From NCBI GenBank assembly GCA_963718775.1, contig OY970377.1:1426001-1490000 (forward strand): a stretch of DNA of 64,000 nt, read 5' to 3'. Shown here piece after piece: positions 42,228-50,638 of the stretch; position 1 is the first letter of the stretch; every line of letters begins with the position of its first letter. The position numbers and the translations under genes are program-made. The notes beneath the pieces are model-generated. The model did no database searches and was not told where the DNA came from. It saw only the letters and a program-made list of their open reading frames with translations. This stretch comes from VRUE01 sp963718775 (GTDB lineage: Bacteria > Actinomycetota > Thermoleophilia > Solirubrobacterales > 70-9).

Positions 42228-44138
42228 TTGAGCTTGTCCTTTGACATAGACAGCCTGGTCCCGATCCAGAGCGTCGTTGCTGTGAGGGAGCTCGTGCAGC
42301 AGCCGCTGGGGCGTCGCTTCTCCATCCCCTTCAACCAGCGCCCCTGGGTTTGGAAGCCGCGCAATCTCAGCGATCTATGGGCGGACCTTCTCGAGACCAG
42401 TGAGAAGTTCTTCGCCTGGAACGCCTCCCGAGGTGTTTTTGAACAACGCCGCCCGCCCACCGGCAACCCTCACTACTTCGGTGCGTTCGTGGTCTACGAA
42501 CGTGACACCAACGCCTACGAGGTCGTCGACGGTCAGCAACGGCTGACCAGCGTCTGCATGCTGGCGGCCGTGCTGCGCGAGCTTGCGCAGGGAATCAGCG
42601 ATCGGAGCGAAGGCGACCTGAAGCTCCGCAATGGCGCCAACGGCATGGTCACGGCACTCACCTCCTGGCTGCAGTCCAACCCGGCTGCGGGCGGATTGCG
42701 ACTCAGCCTCGATCCCCAGTACGACGAACTGTTCCGAAACTACGTGGTCGAGCCGCGCAGCGACGGAGATCGGGCGGCCGCGTACCGTCAGCTCGGGACC
42801 TCCGCCAATTCTCAGCGCGCCAAGATCCACATCAAGGAAGGGTTCGACGCGCTGCGCAAGATCGTCGTCGACGCAATCGGCAACCTGCCCGATGCGGAGC
42901 TGCTCGAGCACGTTCGCACTCTCGAGCACGTGCTCGGCGACGCGTTCATCTCGACGCTGATCGTCGTCAACGACGAGCCCTTCGCGCTGAGCGTCTTCGG
43001 CGACCTCAACGCCCGCGGCGTGCCGCTGGGAGCCGCGGATCAGATCAAGAACGAGCTGTTCGAGCGCACCCAGGCCCATGATCACCAGCAGATCAAGGAC
43101 GACTGGGACGCCATCGTGGCCAGCATCCCCAACGGCAATATCGAGCTCTTCCTGAGGCAGCGATACCTCGCCTTCGTCGACGACGATTGCCCGAAGAACC
43201 AGCTGTACTTCAGGGTTCGCGACAAAGAACTGGTCCCAAATGACCCGAAGGACGTGGTGGCAGGGTGGAGGAAAGACGCCGACTTGCTCAGTGTGCTGAC
43301 CACCCAAACCGGCCATCCCAAGGTCAAGGGCGAGCTGGCGCACCAGCTGAGGACCCTGCACGAGACACTGGGGGTCACCTACAGCTGGCCCCTGCTGCTC
43401 AGTGCCGGCCGCAGGTTCTTCCCCAACGACCTAGAGACCTTCCAGAAGCTCACCAGGCTCACCCTCGCGTTCTGCTTCCGGGTCCTGACGATAGGCAAGG
43501 CGGACGTGCTCGACCTCGAACGTCCGCTCACCCGCGCCGCGATTGAGCTCACCCGTGGAGCGACCCCCAACGCGGTCGCGCGGACGCTGCGCGAAGCAAA
43601 CAGCGACGAGAAATTCGTAGAAGACTTCGCAGTGGCGATGCCGAGGCGCGCGAGCGTCCAGTTCTACGCTTTGTACGAGATCGAGAGGTACCGCTCGAAG
43701 CATGCCGGGTTGGGCCTCGAACCCTTCCCGCACAGCCCAAAACAGAACATCGAGCACATACTGCCGCGAAACCTCTCAAAGCAGGCCGAACGCACCGGCG
43801 AGTGGCCGGGGTGGCGATCGAAGTCAGACAAAACCCAGAAGTCCGAGCGGCATCGGGACTACGTGAATCGACTCGGGAACCTGCTGATCCTCGAGGGGGA
43901 GATCAACCGAGACGTCTCCAACTTCGATCTACGCGCCAAGCAAACCGGGAACTATCCGGGTCGGTGGGCTACCCAAGGTGGTGGGCAGCGAAAGTGCTAC
44001 GCGGACTCGACGCTGAAGCTCGCCAAGGACCTTTGCAGTCCAACCAAGTACTCGAGGTGGGGCGCAAAGACAATCGAAGACAGGCAGGCAGCCCTGGCTC
44101 TCGAGGCGGTCAACGTCTGGACCCTTCGGCTCAAATAG
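42228..44138 (+). CDS. DUF262-DUF1524 (HNH) protein, SspE/GmrSD-like modification-dependent nuclease candidate
   Basis: 636 residues from TTG 42228, preceded by GGAGG at seven bases. The N-terminal DUF262 part has FSIPFNQRPWVWKPRNLSDLWADLLE and the motif YEVVDGQQRLTSVC (residues about 100-115), the DGQQR nucleotide-hydrolysis signature. The C-terminal part has PKQNIEHILPRNLSK and YVNRLGNLLILEGEINRDVSNFDLRAK, the H-N-N pattern of DUF1524 HNH nucleases. Known relatives are GmrSD (cuts modified phage DNA), BrxU, and SspE, which senses phosphorothioate and nicks DNA. It converges on the GHKL ATPase gene and lies 4 kb from dndBCDE, so a restriction role tied to Dnd is the leading reading. Ends at a strong shared terminator. 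Confidence 0.85.
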   Translation: MSLSFDIDSLVPIQSVVAVRELVQQPLGRRFSIPFNQRPWVWKPRNLSDLWADLLETSEKFFAWNASRGVFEQRRPPTGNPHYFGAFVVYERDTNAYEVVDGQQRLTSVCMLAAVLRELAQGISDRSEGDLKLRNGANGMVTALTSWLQSNPAAGGLRLSLDPQYDELFRNYVVEPRSDGDRAAAYRQLGTSANSQRAKIHIKEGFDALRKIVVDAIGNLPDAELLEHVRTLEHVLGDAFISTLIVVNDEPFALSVFGDLNARGVPLGAADQIKNELFERTQAHDHQQIKDDWDAIVASIPNGNIELFLRQRYLAFVDDDCPKNQLYFRVRDKELVPNDPKDVVAGWRKDADLLSVLTTQTGHPKVKGELAHQLRTLHETLGVTYSWPLLLSAGRRFFPNDLETFQKLTRLTLAFCFRVLTIGKADVLDLERPLTRAAIELTRGATPNAVARTLREANSDEKFVEDFAVAMPRRASVQFYALYEIERYRSKHAGLGLEPFPHSPKQNIEHILPRNLSKQAERTGEWPGWRSKSDKTQKSERHRDYVNRLGNLLILEGEINRDVSNFDLRAKQTGNYPGRWATQGGGQRKCYADSTLKLAKDLCSPTKYSRWGAKTIEDRQAALALEAVNVWTLRLK

Positions 44139-44162
44139 GGATTCGGCTTCCTGGCCTCGAGA

Positions 44163-44197
44163 AGAAGGGTGCGTCCGATCGACGAACGCACCCTTCT
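44163..44197. terminator. Bidirectional terminator between convergent genes
   Basis: AGAAGGGTGCGT and ACGCACCCTTCT form a perfect 12-bp stem around an 11-base loop, exactly in the 64-base gap between the convergent DUF262-HNH and GHKL ATPase genes. No long T-run on either side, but the placement makes termination the likely role. Confidence 0.75.
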
Positions 44198-44202
44198 CAC
44201 CT

Positions 44203-45960
44203 TTAGACGACGTCCTTGACTTTGCCCAAAAGCGATTCCAGAAACTGGCCCCAGTAGTTCCGCAGGTCGGTGAAGTGCTCATTCGGGTCCTGGTCCATCG
44301 ACTCCGCCTTGCCGTAGGCGACGAGCAGCAGGCTCAGGGCCTCGATCGTGCGCCGCGCGGTGCGGACGGCCTGCTCGCGGGACACCACCCCGGGATCGAG
44401 CTCGGCGATTTCCTTGATTGGCTCCCATAGCTCCCGGTAGAAGCGATGCCGCACGTTGAGACGGATGATCACCTGATTTGAGAAGTGCTGGATCTCGATG
44501 AAAGAAGGGCCGGGAAAGTCAACTGACTCGACCAGCACCGCCCGGTCTCGGGCCTGCTCCACATAAGCCTCTTGCTCCTCGGGATCGGTCTTGCCCACGT
44601 CACGAGCGAGGTCTTCGAGCGCCTGATCATGGGCCGCGGGGTCCTCGTCCTCCCGCACGCGGCCCTTGGGCAACGTGCGGTTCGCCTCGTTGACCGCCTC
44701 GACGATCGAGGTGTGCTCACCAGTGTGTTCCTGCTTTTTGCGAGACACCTCACCCCAGCGATTGTCGAGACGACCGCGGGCTTCCTTCACGTACTTCTGC
44801 AGCAGGGTGCGGATCTTGTCGCGCAGATCGCCATGGGGCTCGACCCCGCGCTTCACGTGCCGCACGCCGAAGTACTCGTCGAGCTCCGGCTTGAAGCTGA
44901 CTTCGATGCCGATGTAGCGATCGGGGCGTTCGATTCCGCGCGAGAAGATCTTCGGCACGTTCGTGTAGTTGATCTCGCGATCGAGGCGCATGAAGCTGAT
45001 CGCCCCCTCGTTCTCGCGCAGGCGCAGCTTTTTCGCCAGCGCATCGCGTCCTGCGCCCCGGTCTCGCGTCGCCGCGGGCGGGTAGAGAGTGACCTTCAAC
45101 CGCGCCGTAGACCCTCCGACCTTGATCTCCTCGTCGGCGATCAACTCCGCCGGGAAGTGGTCGGGAACCGGATGCAGGCCGAGCTCAGGGCGCTTCTCGT
45201 ACCACTCCTTCAGGGCAGCATCGCCCCACGTCTCGTCCATCAGAAAGAGCGGGTCGTGCGGCTTGAGATCGGTCTCGTTGACGGAGAGCACGATCCCGCC
45301 ATGGATGAACTCCCGGAACATCCGCGAGATGTCCTTTTCGAGCTCGAGCCGCGCCTTGTTGGCATTTGACACCGTGCGGCTCGCCTTCAGCCGGTCGATC
45401 TTCGACCAGGCGACGATCGTGCCCGCGCCCTCGGGCCTGAGGTACTCCAGCTCGGCCGGGATCGGCTCACTGGTCGGCTCGCGGATCAGCACTGCATCGC
45501 CCTGGTGCTCAGTCTCCAGCGCCTCCTCGAGATCGAAGTAGACATGCCTCCAGCCTCCCTCCTCGGCGCAGCTCCAGACGTCGATGCGTTCCGCGAAGTT
45601 GAGGGCCGCTAGCTTGGCGCCGACCCCGTACTTGCCGATCGTCTCCTTCGACATGTAGCGGGTCGAGTAGCCGAGCTGAAGGTAGTACTGGAGGACGTCC
45701 TCGCCACCCTCGCCCTTCCCCATGCCGGTGCCGTCATCGGCGACGATGATGCGCTCGATGTGGGCTTTGCCGCGCTCCTCGACGTCCTCGAGCACGACGC
45801 TCACCTGGTTCGCTTCCGCCTCGATCGAGTTGTCGATCACCTCGGCGACTGCGGCGGAAAGACTGTAGCCGGCGTCGCGCAGGGACTGCAGCGTGTGCCC
45901 GGTCATGATCGCCGGAACGCCGCGGGAAGTACTGGTGCTCTCTGCTGCCTCCATGGTCAA
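44203..45960 (-). CDS. GHKL (MORC/Hsp90-like) ATPase
   Basis: 585 residues. The ATPase domain shows all GHKL boxes: N-box AVAEVIDNSIEAEA, G1 VADDGTGM, G2 GKYGVGAKLAALNF. Then a transducer-like region (AISFMRLDREINYTNVPKIFSRGIERPDRYIGIEVSFKPELDEYFGVRHVKRGVEPHGDLRDKIRTLLQKYVKEARGR) and a helical C-terminus. This combination matches prokaryotic MORC/HATPase_c_3 proteins, which appear in restriction-modification and other defence loci. It sits downstream of dndA and an HTH gene on the same strand and converges on the DUF262-HNH gene. Not a known member of the Dnd set; a DNA-clamping partner or sensor is inferred. Confidence 0.82.
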   Translation of the reverse strand: MTMEAAESTSTSRGVPAIMTGHTLQSLRDAGYSLSAAVAEVIDNSIEAEANQVSVVLEDVEERGKAHIERIIVADDGTGMGKGEGGEDVLQYYLQLGYSTRYMSKETIGKYGVGAKLAALNFAERIDVWSCAEEGGWRHVYFDLEEALETEHQGDAVLIREPTSEPIPAELEYLRPEGAGTIVAWSKIDRLKASRTVSNANKARLELEKDISRMFREFIHGGIVLSVNETDLKPHDPLFLMDETWGDAALKEWYEKRPELGLHPVPDHFPAELIADEEIKVGGSTARLKVTLYPPAATRDRGAGRDALAKKLRLRENEGAISFMRLDREINYTNVPKIFSRGIERPDRYIGIEVSFKPELDEYFGVRHVKRGVEPHGDLRDKIRTLLQKYVKEARGRLDNRWGEVSRKKQEHTGEHTSIVEAVNEANRTLPKGRVREDEDPAAHDQALEDLARDVGKTDPEEQEAYVEQARDRAVLVESVDFPGPSFIEIQHFSNQVIIRLNVRHRFYRELWEPIKEIAELDPGVVSREQAVRTARRTIEALSLLLVAYGKAESMDQDPNEHFTDLRNYWGQFLESLLGKVKDVV

Positions 45961-46033
45961 ACATCCTTTCTTTTCGCCGGCAGCCGGCTCTGGGGCTCGG
46001 CTGCCGCGTATGAGGGTCCTACTGGGTAAGGCA

Positions 46034-46067
46034 CCGACTCGGCGCGGGTTGTGTCACGCCGAGTCGG
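46034..46067. repeat. Hairpin between HTH and GHKL ATPase genes
   Basis: CCGACTCGGCG and CGCCGAGTCGG form an 11-bp stem with a 12-base loop in the 118-base gap between the two reverse-strand genes. There is no T-run. It may act as an attenuator, a processing site or a regulator target controlling the ATPase gene. Confidence 0.6.
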
Positions 46068-46078
46068 CGCCGCAATCG

Positions 46079-46600
46079 TCAGGCAGTCCAGGCGACGACG
46101 CTCTGCCGCAGGCGCCTGATCACCCTGTTGACGGTGGCGGTAGACACCCCCGCCGCCTGCGCCGTAGTGGAGACCGTCTCGCCCGCCAGCAGCCCCGCGA
46201 GCACACGCTCTCCGTGTGTGCCACAACGGCCAGCCTCGTCTACCAGGCAAGCGATCAGTTCCTGCCCGCGGGCAGCCGAATGCGGCGATTCGGCGGCGAT
46301 GAACTCACCCGGAATGCGTGCCTTGCCTGTCGAGATGCGGAGCTGGTGTTCGGCGTAGCGCTCGGCGAGGTCCCGCTCCCGCTCCCGCGAACGGCGCGCG
46401 CTGAAACGCCCGTTGCGCAGCACGTCGCTTAGAAGAGAATCCTTGGGCTTGTCGGAGTGGCGCCTCTCGATCGCCATGTCGACGGCCTTTTCGACCGCCC
46501 GGACCTGGTCCGTGCTTGCTCCCCTTACTTCGAGGTCGTGAATCATTTGCTGGCACTCGGCGACGACTTCGACGAATGCCGGGCTGTAATCAGCAGGCAT
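46079..46600 (-). CDS. HTH-domain protein between dndA and the GHKL ATPase
   Basis: 173 residues from ATG 46600 with AAGGAGGCAG upstream; an upstream in-frame ATG lacks support. The N-terminal half is helical (FVEVVAECQQMIHDLEVRGASTDQVRAVEKAVDMAIERRHSDKP), the middle is basic (SARRSRERERDLAERYAEHQLRI). The C-terminus HGERVLAGLLAGETVSTTAQAAGVSTATVNRVIRRLRQSVVAW is a sigma70-region-4-like or LuxR-like HTH. It may regulate the defence genes around it or recruit the ATPase to DNA. Family not recognised beyond the HTH. Confidence 0.65.
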   Translation of the reverse strand: MPADYSPAFVEVVAECQQMIHDLEVRGASTDQVRAVEKAVDMAIERRHSDKPKDSLLSDVLRNGRFSARRSRERERDLAERYAEHQLRISTGKARIPGEFIAAESPHSAARGQELIACLVDEAGRCGTHGERVLAGLLAGETVSTTAQAAGVSTATVNRVIRRLRQSVVAWTA

Positions 46601-46809
46601 ATCTGCCTCCTTCATGCGCTGCCACATCCTCGCGACACCGCTTGTGTTTTCCGCCCGTTTTTGGTGCTCTCGCCTTGCGGTCGAAAGCCCCCTGGGGCCT
46701 AACCCAACCATTATCCCACATCTCACGACAGCGCTCGGAAAGATTTGAGCCGATTGCCAGAGTGTGGTCAGGCTTCACTTCCTACCGCACCACCTTCGGC
46801 CGTTTCGCC

Positions 46810-48006
46810 TCAGCTGCGCAGCGCCGAGACCCGCTCGACGAACGCCGGCCAGTCCGGCTCGGGCGTGAGGTGACACCAAGAGATCCGCAGCGCGCCGTCA
46901 ACACGGTCCTCGTCGAGTTGCATGGCGGTGAGGACGTGGCTGCGCTCGAAGCTGCGCGAGGAGCAGGCGCTGCCGCTGGAGATGGCGACCAGGTCCTTGC
47001 TGGCCAGGATGGCGGCCTCGGCGTCGACGCCGGGAAAGCTGAGGTTGAGGACCTGCGGCAGCGTCCGGGCGGGGTCGCCGTTGATGGCAGGGTCGAGTGG
47101 CTGCAGCGCGGTCAGCGTGCGCTCGCGAAAGGCCTCGTTGCTGGCGACCCGCTCCGCGCGTTCCTCGATGGCTGCGCGGGCGGCAGCGCCAAAGCCGGCG
47201 ACCAGGTGGACAGGGATCGTGCCCGGGCGCAGGCCGTGCTCCTGGCCGCCGCCGACCATCAGCGGCTTCAGCGGCGGGCGGCGATAGTCGCGCCTGCGGG
47301 CGATCAGGACGCCGACGCCCTTGGGCCCGTGCACCTTGTGCGCCGAGCCGCTGATCAAGTCGAGGCGGGGGTGCGTGACCTCCTTGAACTCTTTGCCGAG
47401 TCCCTGTGCAGCGTCGACGTGGAAGTAGACCTCCGGCGGGAGGCCGTCGGCGATGCGGCCGAGCTGCTGCACCGCGCCGGTCTCGTTGTTGACGTTCATC
47501 AGGCTGACCAGACCGGTATCGGCACGGACCGCGGCGAGCAGCTCGTCGGGGTCGACCAGGCCTGACTCGTCGGCGCCGATGCGGGTGACCGAGAAGCCCT
47601 CCTGCTCGAGTCGGGCAACCGGCTCCAGCACCGCTTTGTGCTCCAGCGCCGAGGTGATGACGTGGCGGCGGCCCTCGCCGGCCAGCGCCTCGGCGAGGCC
47701 GAGGATGGCGAGGTTGTTGGCCTCGGTGGCGCCGCTGGTGAAGACCACCTCCTCCGGCCCCGCCTCGACCAGGGCGGCGACCTCCTCCCGAGCGCGGTTG
47801 ACCCGCTGGCGCGCGGCGGTGCCGTAGTCGTGCGTGCGGCTGCCCTCGTTGCCGTACTCGACCGCCAGGAAGCGGTCGATTTCCTCCAGCACCGCTGGGA
47901 TCAGCGGTGTGGTGGCGCAGCAGTCCAGGTATACCGGCCGACTCTTGCCATCCGCCGTCTTGACTAAGTTCGTGTCTTTATGACGAACAGTGCTGTTGCC
48001 AATCAC
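46810..48006 (-). CDS. dndA: DndA-type cysteine desulfurase
   Basis: 398 residues from GTG 48006. PLP-dependent enzyme that takes sulfur from cysteine to supply DNA phosphorothioation through DndC. Visible: VYLDCCATTPLIPAVLEEIDRFL, TSGATEANNLAILG, SALEHKAVLEP, VDAAQGLGK, PLP lysine in SGSAHKVHGPKGVGVL, GGGQEHGLRPGTIPV and the active cysteine in ISSGSACSSRSFERSHVL. It is divergent from dndB and their 5' ends overlap by 27 bases, since no other start codon is available before the conserved VYLDCC. It resembles IscS in general, but the location identifies it as the Dnd desulfurase. Confidence 0.9.
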   Translation of the reverse strand: MIGNSTVRHKDTNLVKTADGKSRPVYLDCCATTPLIPAVLEEIDRFLAVEYGNEGSRTHDYGTAARQRVNRAREEVAALVEAGPEEVVFTSGATEANNLAILGLAEALAGEGRRHVITSALEHKAVLEPVARLEQEGFSVTRIGADESGLVDPDELLAAVRADTGLVSLMNVNNETGAVQQLGRIADGLPPEVYFHVDAAQGLGKEFKEVTHPRLDLISGSAHKVHGPKGVGVLIARRRDYRRPPLKPLMVGGGQEHGLRPGTIPVHLVAGFGAAARAAIEERAERVASNEAFRERTLTALQPLDPAINGDPARTLPQVLNLSFPGVDAEAAILASKDLVAISSGSACSSRSFERSHVLTAMQLDEDRVDGALRISWCHLTPEPDWPAFVERVSALRS

Positions 48007-49145
48007 GATCTGAGCCTACCGAGAGACTCAGATCCATCCGAGACGAAGGCCTTCGAGTACGTCTTTCCGGCGATCCGCGGTCACCAGGCAGGGCGCGAGT
48101 TCTTCGTCTCGATGTGCCCGCTGCGGCTGATCCCGAAGATCTTCCTCTTCGACGAGGACGAGCTCGTCCCCGAGCTGCGCGCCCAGCGCGTGCTCAACAA
48201 GGGCCGCGTCCCGGAGATCTCCCGATACATCCTCGACAACCCCGACTCCTACGTGTTCAGCGCTCTCACGGCCTCGATCGACGGCCGAGGTCGGCTTCGA
48301 GACCTCGCCCGATGCCGCGCACGGCGAGCCGGGTCGGCCTGCTGCACATTCCCATGGAAGCGCGCTTCGTCATCAACGACGGCCAGCATCGCCGCGCCGC
48401 GATCGAGCTGGCGCTGAAGGAGCGCCCCGAGCTTGGCGACGAGACGATCGCGATCGTCTTCTTCCTCGACGTCGGCCTGAAGCGCTGCCAGCAGATGTTC
48501 GCCGACCTCAACCGCCACGCGGTCCGGCCGTCGCCGAGCATCGGCATCCTCTACGACCATCGCGACGAGGACGCCGCGATCGTGCGGGAGATGGTCCTCA
48601 CCTCGGAGGTCTTCCGGGGCCTGGTCGAGATGGAGAACACGACGCTCGGGGTTCGCTCGCGCAAGCTCTTCACGCTGAGCGGCCTCTACACGCGGCACCC
48701 GCGCCCTGCTGCACGGCCGCTGCAGCGAGCGGATCGAAGCGGTCGAGAAGGCGCGCTCGTTCTGGGAGGCTTGCGCCGACGCCATCCCCGACTGGCAGCG
48801 CCGTGCGTGAACGCGGCGCGCCTCGGCCGGCGAGCTGCGCCGGGACTTCATCCACAGCCACGGCATCGCCCTGCAGGCGCTCGGCATGGCCGGCAACCAG
48901 CTGCTCGAGCAGGATCCCGACGTCGACATGGGCAAGCGGCTGGCAAAGCTGCGCAGCCTCGACTGGTCACGCTCCAACGTCGGCCTCTGGGAAGGCCGCG
49001 CTATGGTCGGCGGCCGCATCTCCAGATCCTCGTCGAACGTGATCCTGACGGCCAACGTCCTCATCCAGCGCCTCGGCCTCGAGCTGCCCCACGAGAACGC
49101 GCAAATCGAGACCGCGTTCTGCTGCCGCCCAGGAGGCCGTCGTGA
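47980..49145 (+). pseudogene. dndB: DndB (DGQHR regulator/nucleotide hydrolase), broken by frameshifts
   Basis: The protein can be followed through several frames. KAFEYVFPAIRGHQAGREFFVSMCPLRLIPKIFLFDEDELVPELRAQRVLNKGRVPEISRYILDNPDSYVFSALTASIDG lies in the first frame. From about 48290 the next frame gives HIPMEARFVINDGQHRRAAIELALKERPELG with the DGQHR motif, and LKRCQQMFADLNRHAVRPSPS. After about 48697 another frame gives ALLHGRCSERIEAVEKARSFWEACADAIPDW, then two more shifts (about 48795 and 48815) lead to FIHSHGIALQALGMAGNQLLEQDPDVDMGKRLAKL. DndB is the transcriptional repressor of dnd operons and can hydrolyse ATP. All conserved blocks survive in order, so the breaks are either sequencing indels or very recent. 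Confidence 0.85.
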
Positions 49146-50638
49146 GCGGCTCGGCGTTCGCGGAGGCCGGCTTCGCCGAGTCGATCGACGAGCTCGTCGC
49201 GCGCACCCAGCAGCTCTACGCCGAGGACGACGTGCCGTGGGTCGTCGGCTACAGCGGCGGCAAGGACTCGACCGCGACGCTGCAGCTGGTCTGGACTGGC
49301 GCTGCGAGGGCCTGCGCGCCCGAGCAGCGACACAAGCCGGTGCACGTGATCAGCACCGACACGCTGGTCGAGAACCCGGTCGTGGCGGCCTGGGTGAGCC
49401 GCTCGCTCGACGTGATGAGCGAGCGCGGCGCAGGAGCAGGAGCTGCCGATCGACGCCACACCGGCTCACGCCGGAGGTCGACGGACACCTTCTGGGTCAA
49501 CCTGATCGGCAAGGGCTACCCGGCGCCGCGGCCGAAGTTCCGCTGGTGCACCGAGCGGCTGAAGATCAAGCCCGTCGAACGCGTTCATCCGCCAGGTGGT
49601 CGCCGAGCACGGCGAGGCGATCCTCGTGCTCGGCACCCGCAAGGCCGAGAGCTCAGCGCGCGGCGCGCATCGATGGAAGCGCCAGGAAGCGACGCCGCGT
49701 CCGCGACCGGCTCTCGCCCGAACGCCAGCCTGCCCAACTCGCTCGTCTACTCGCCGATCGAGGACTGGTCCAACGACGACGTCTGGACTCTTCCTGATGC
49801 AGCAGCCCAACCCGTGGGGCTACGACAACAAGGACCTGCTGACGCATGTACCAGGGCGCCTCGGCGGACGGCGAGTGCCCGCTGGTCGTCGACACCTCGA
49901 CGCCGAGCTGCGGCGACAGCCGCTTCGGCTGCTGGATCTGCACGCTCGTCGACAAGGACAAGTCGATGGCGGCGATGATCCAGAACGACGAGGAGAAGGA
50001 GTGGATGCTGCCGCTGCTGGAGCTGCGCAACGCGCTCGACGTCAGCCGACGACCGCCACCTGCGCGACTTCCGCCGCATGAACGGCAGGGTCCAGCTGCA
50101 CGGCGACCGCCTCATCCCCGGCCCGTACACGCAGGCGGCACGCGAAGAGTGGCTGCGCGAGCTGCTCAAGGCGCAGCGCTGGATCCGCGAGAACGGCTCC
50201 GGAGGACGTGCGCGACACGAGCTGATCACCGAGGACGAGCTGCGCGAGATCCGCCGCATCTGGGTCGTCGAGAAGCACGAGTTCGAAGACCGGCTGCCGG
50301 CGATCTACGAGGAGACGATGGGGGCGCCGTTCGAGGACGGGTCGCTGGATTCCCATCTGCCGCTTGGCGCCGGAGAGCTGGATGAGCTGCGCGAGCTCTG
50401 CGACACCGACCTGCACTACCAGCTGGTCCGCGACCTGCTCGACGTCGAGCGCCAGCAGAAGCTGAGCCTGCGCCGGCGCGGCCTGCTCGACGAACTGGAG
50501 GCGACCCTCGAGCGCCATTTCTACGACGACGCCGACGACGCGCTCGAGCTCGCCCTGCGGCGCCGGGACCGCAAGCGCGCCGACGAGGACCTGCCCAGCG
50601 ACTTCGTCCAGCCCGTGGCAAACGGGTCGGAGCCGTGA
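49142..50638 (+). pseudogene. dndC: DndC (PAPS-reductase-like sulfurtransferase), broken by frameshifts
   Basis: GTG 49142 has AGGAGG upstream and overlaps the dndB stop. DndC uses ATP and an iron-sulfur cluster to place sulfur on the DNA backbone. Seen: PP-loop VVGYSGGKDSTATLQLVW, then across frames DTFWVNLIGKGYPAPRPKFRWCTERLKIKP, VVAEHGEAILVLGTRKAESS, NSLVYSPIEDWSNDDVW, FLMQQPNPWGYDNKDLL, SRFGCWICTLVDKDKSMAAMI, LHGDRLIPGPYTQAAREEWLRELLKAQRWI. Cysteine blocks for the cluster are present. The last 187 residues (50078-50638) are one clean frame. At least six indels lie between about 49425 and 50215, with no loss of conserved blocks. It overlaps dndD by four bases. Confidence 0.85.
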
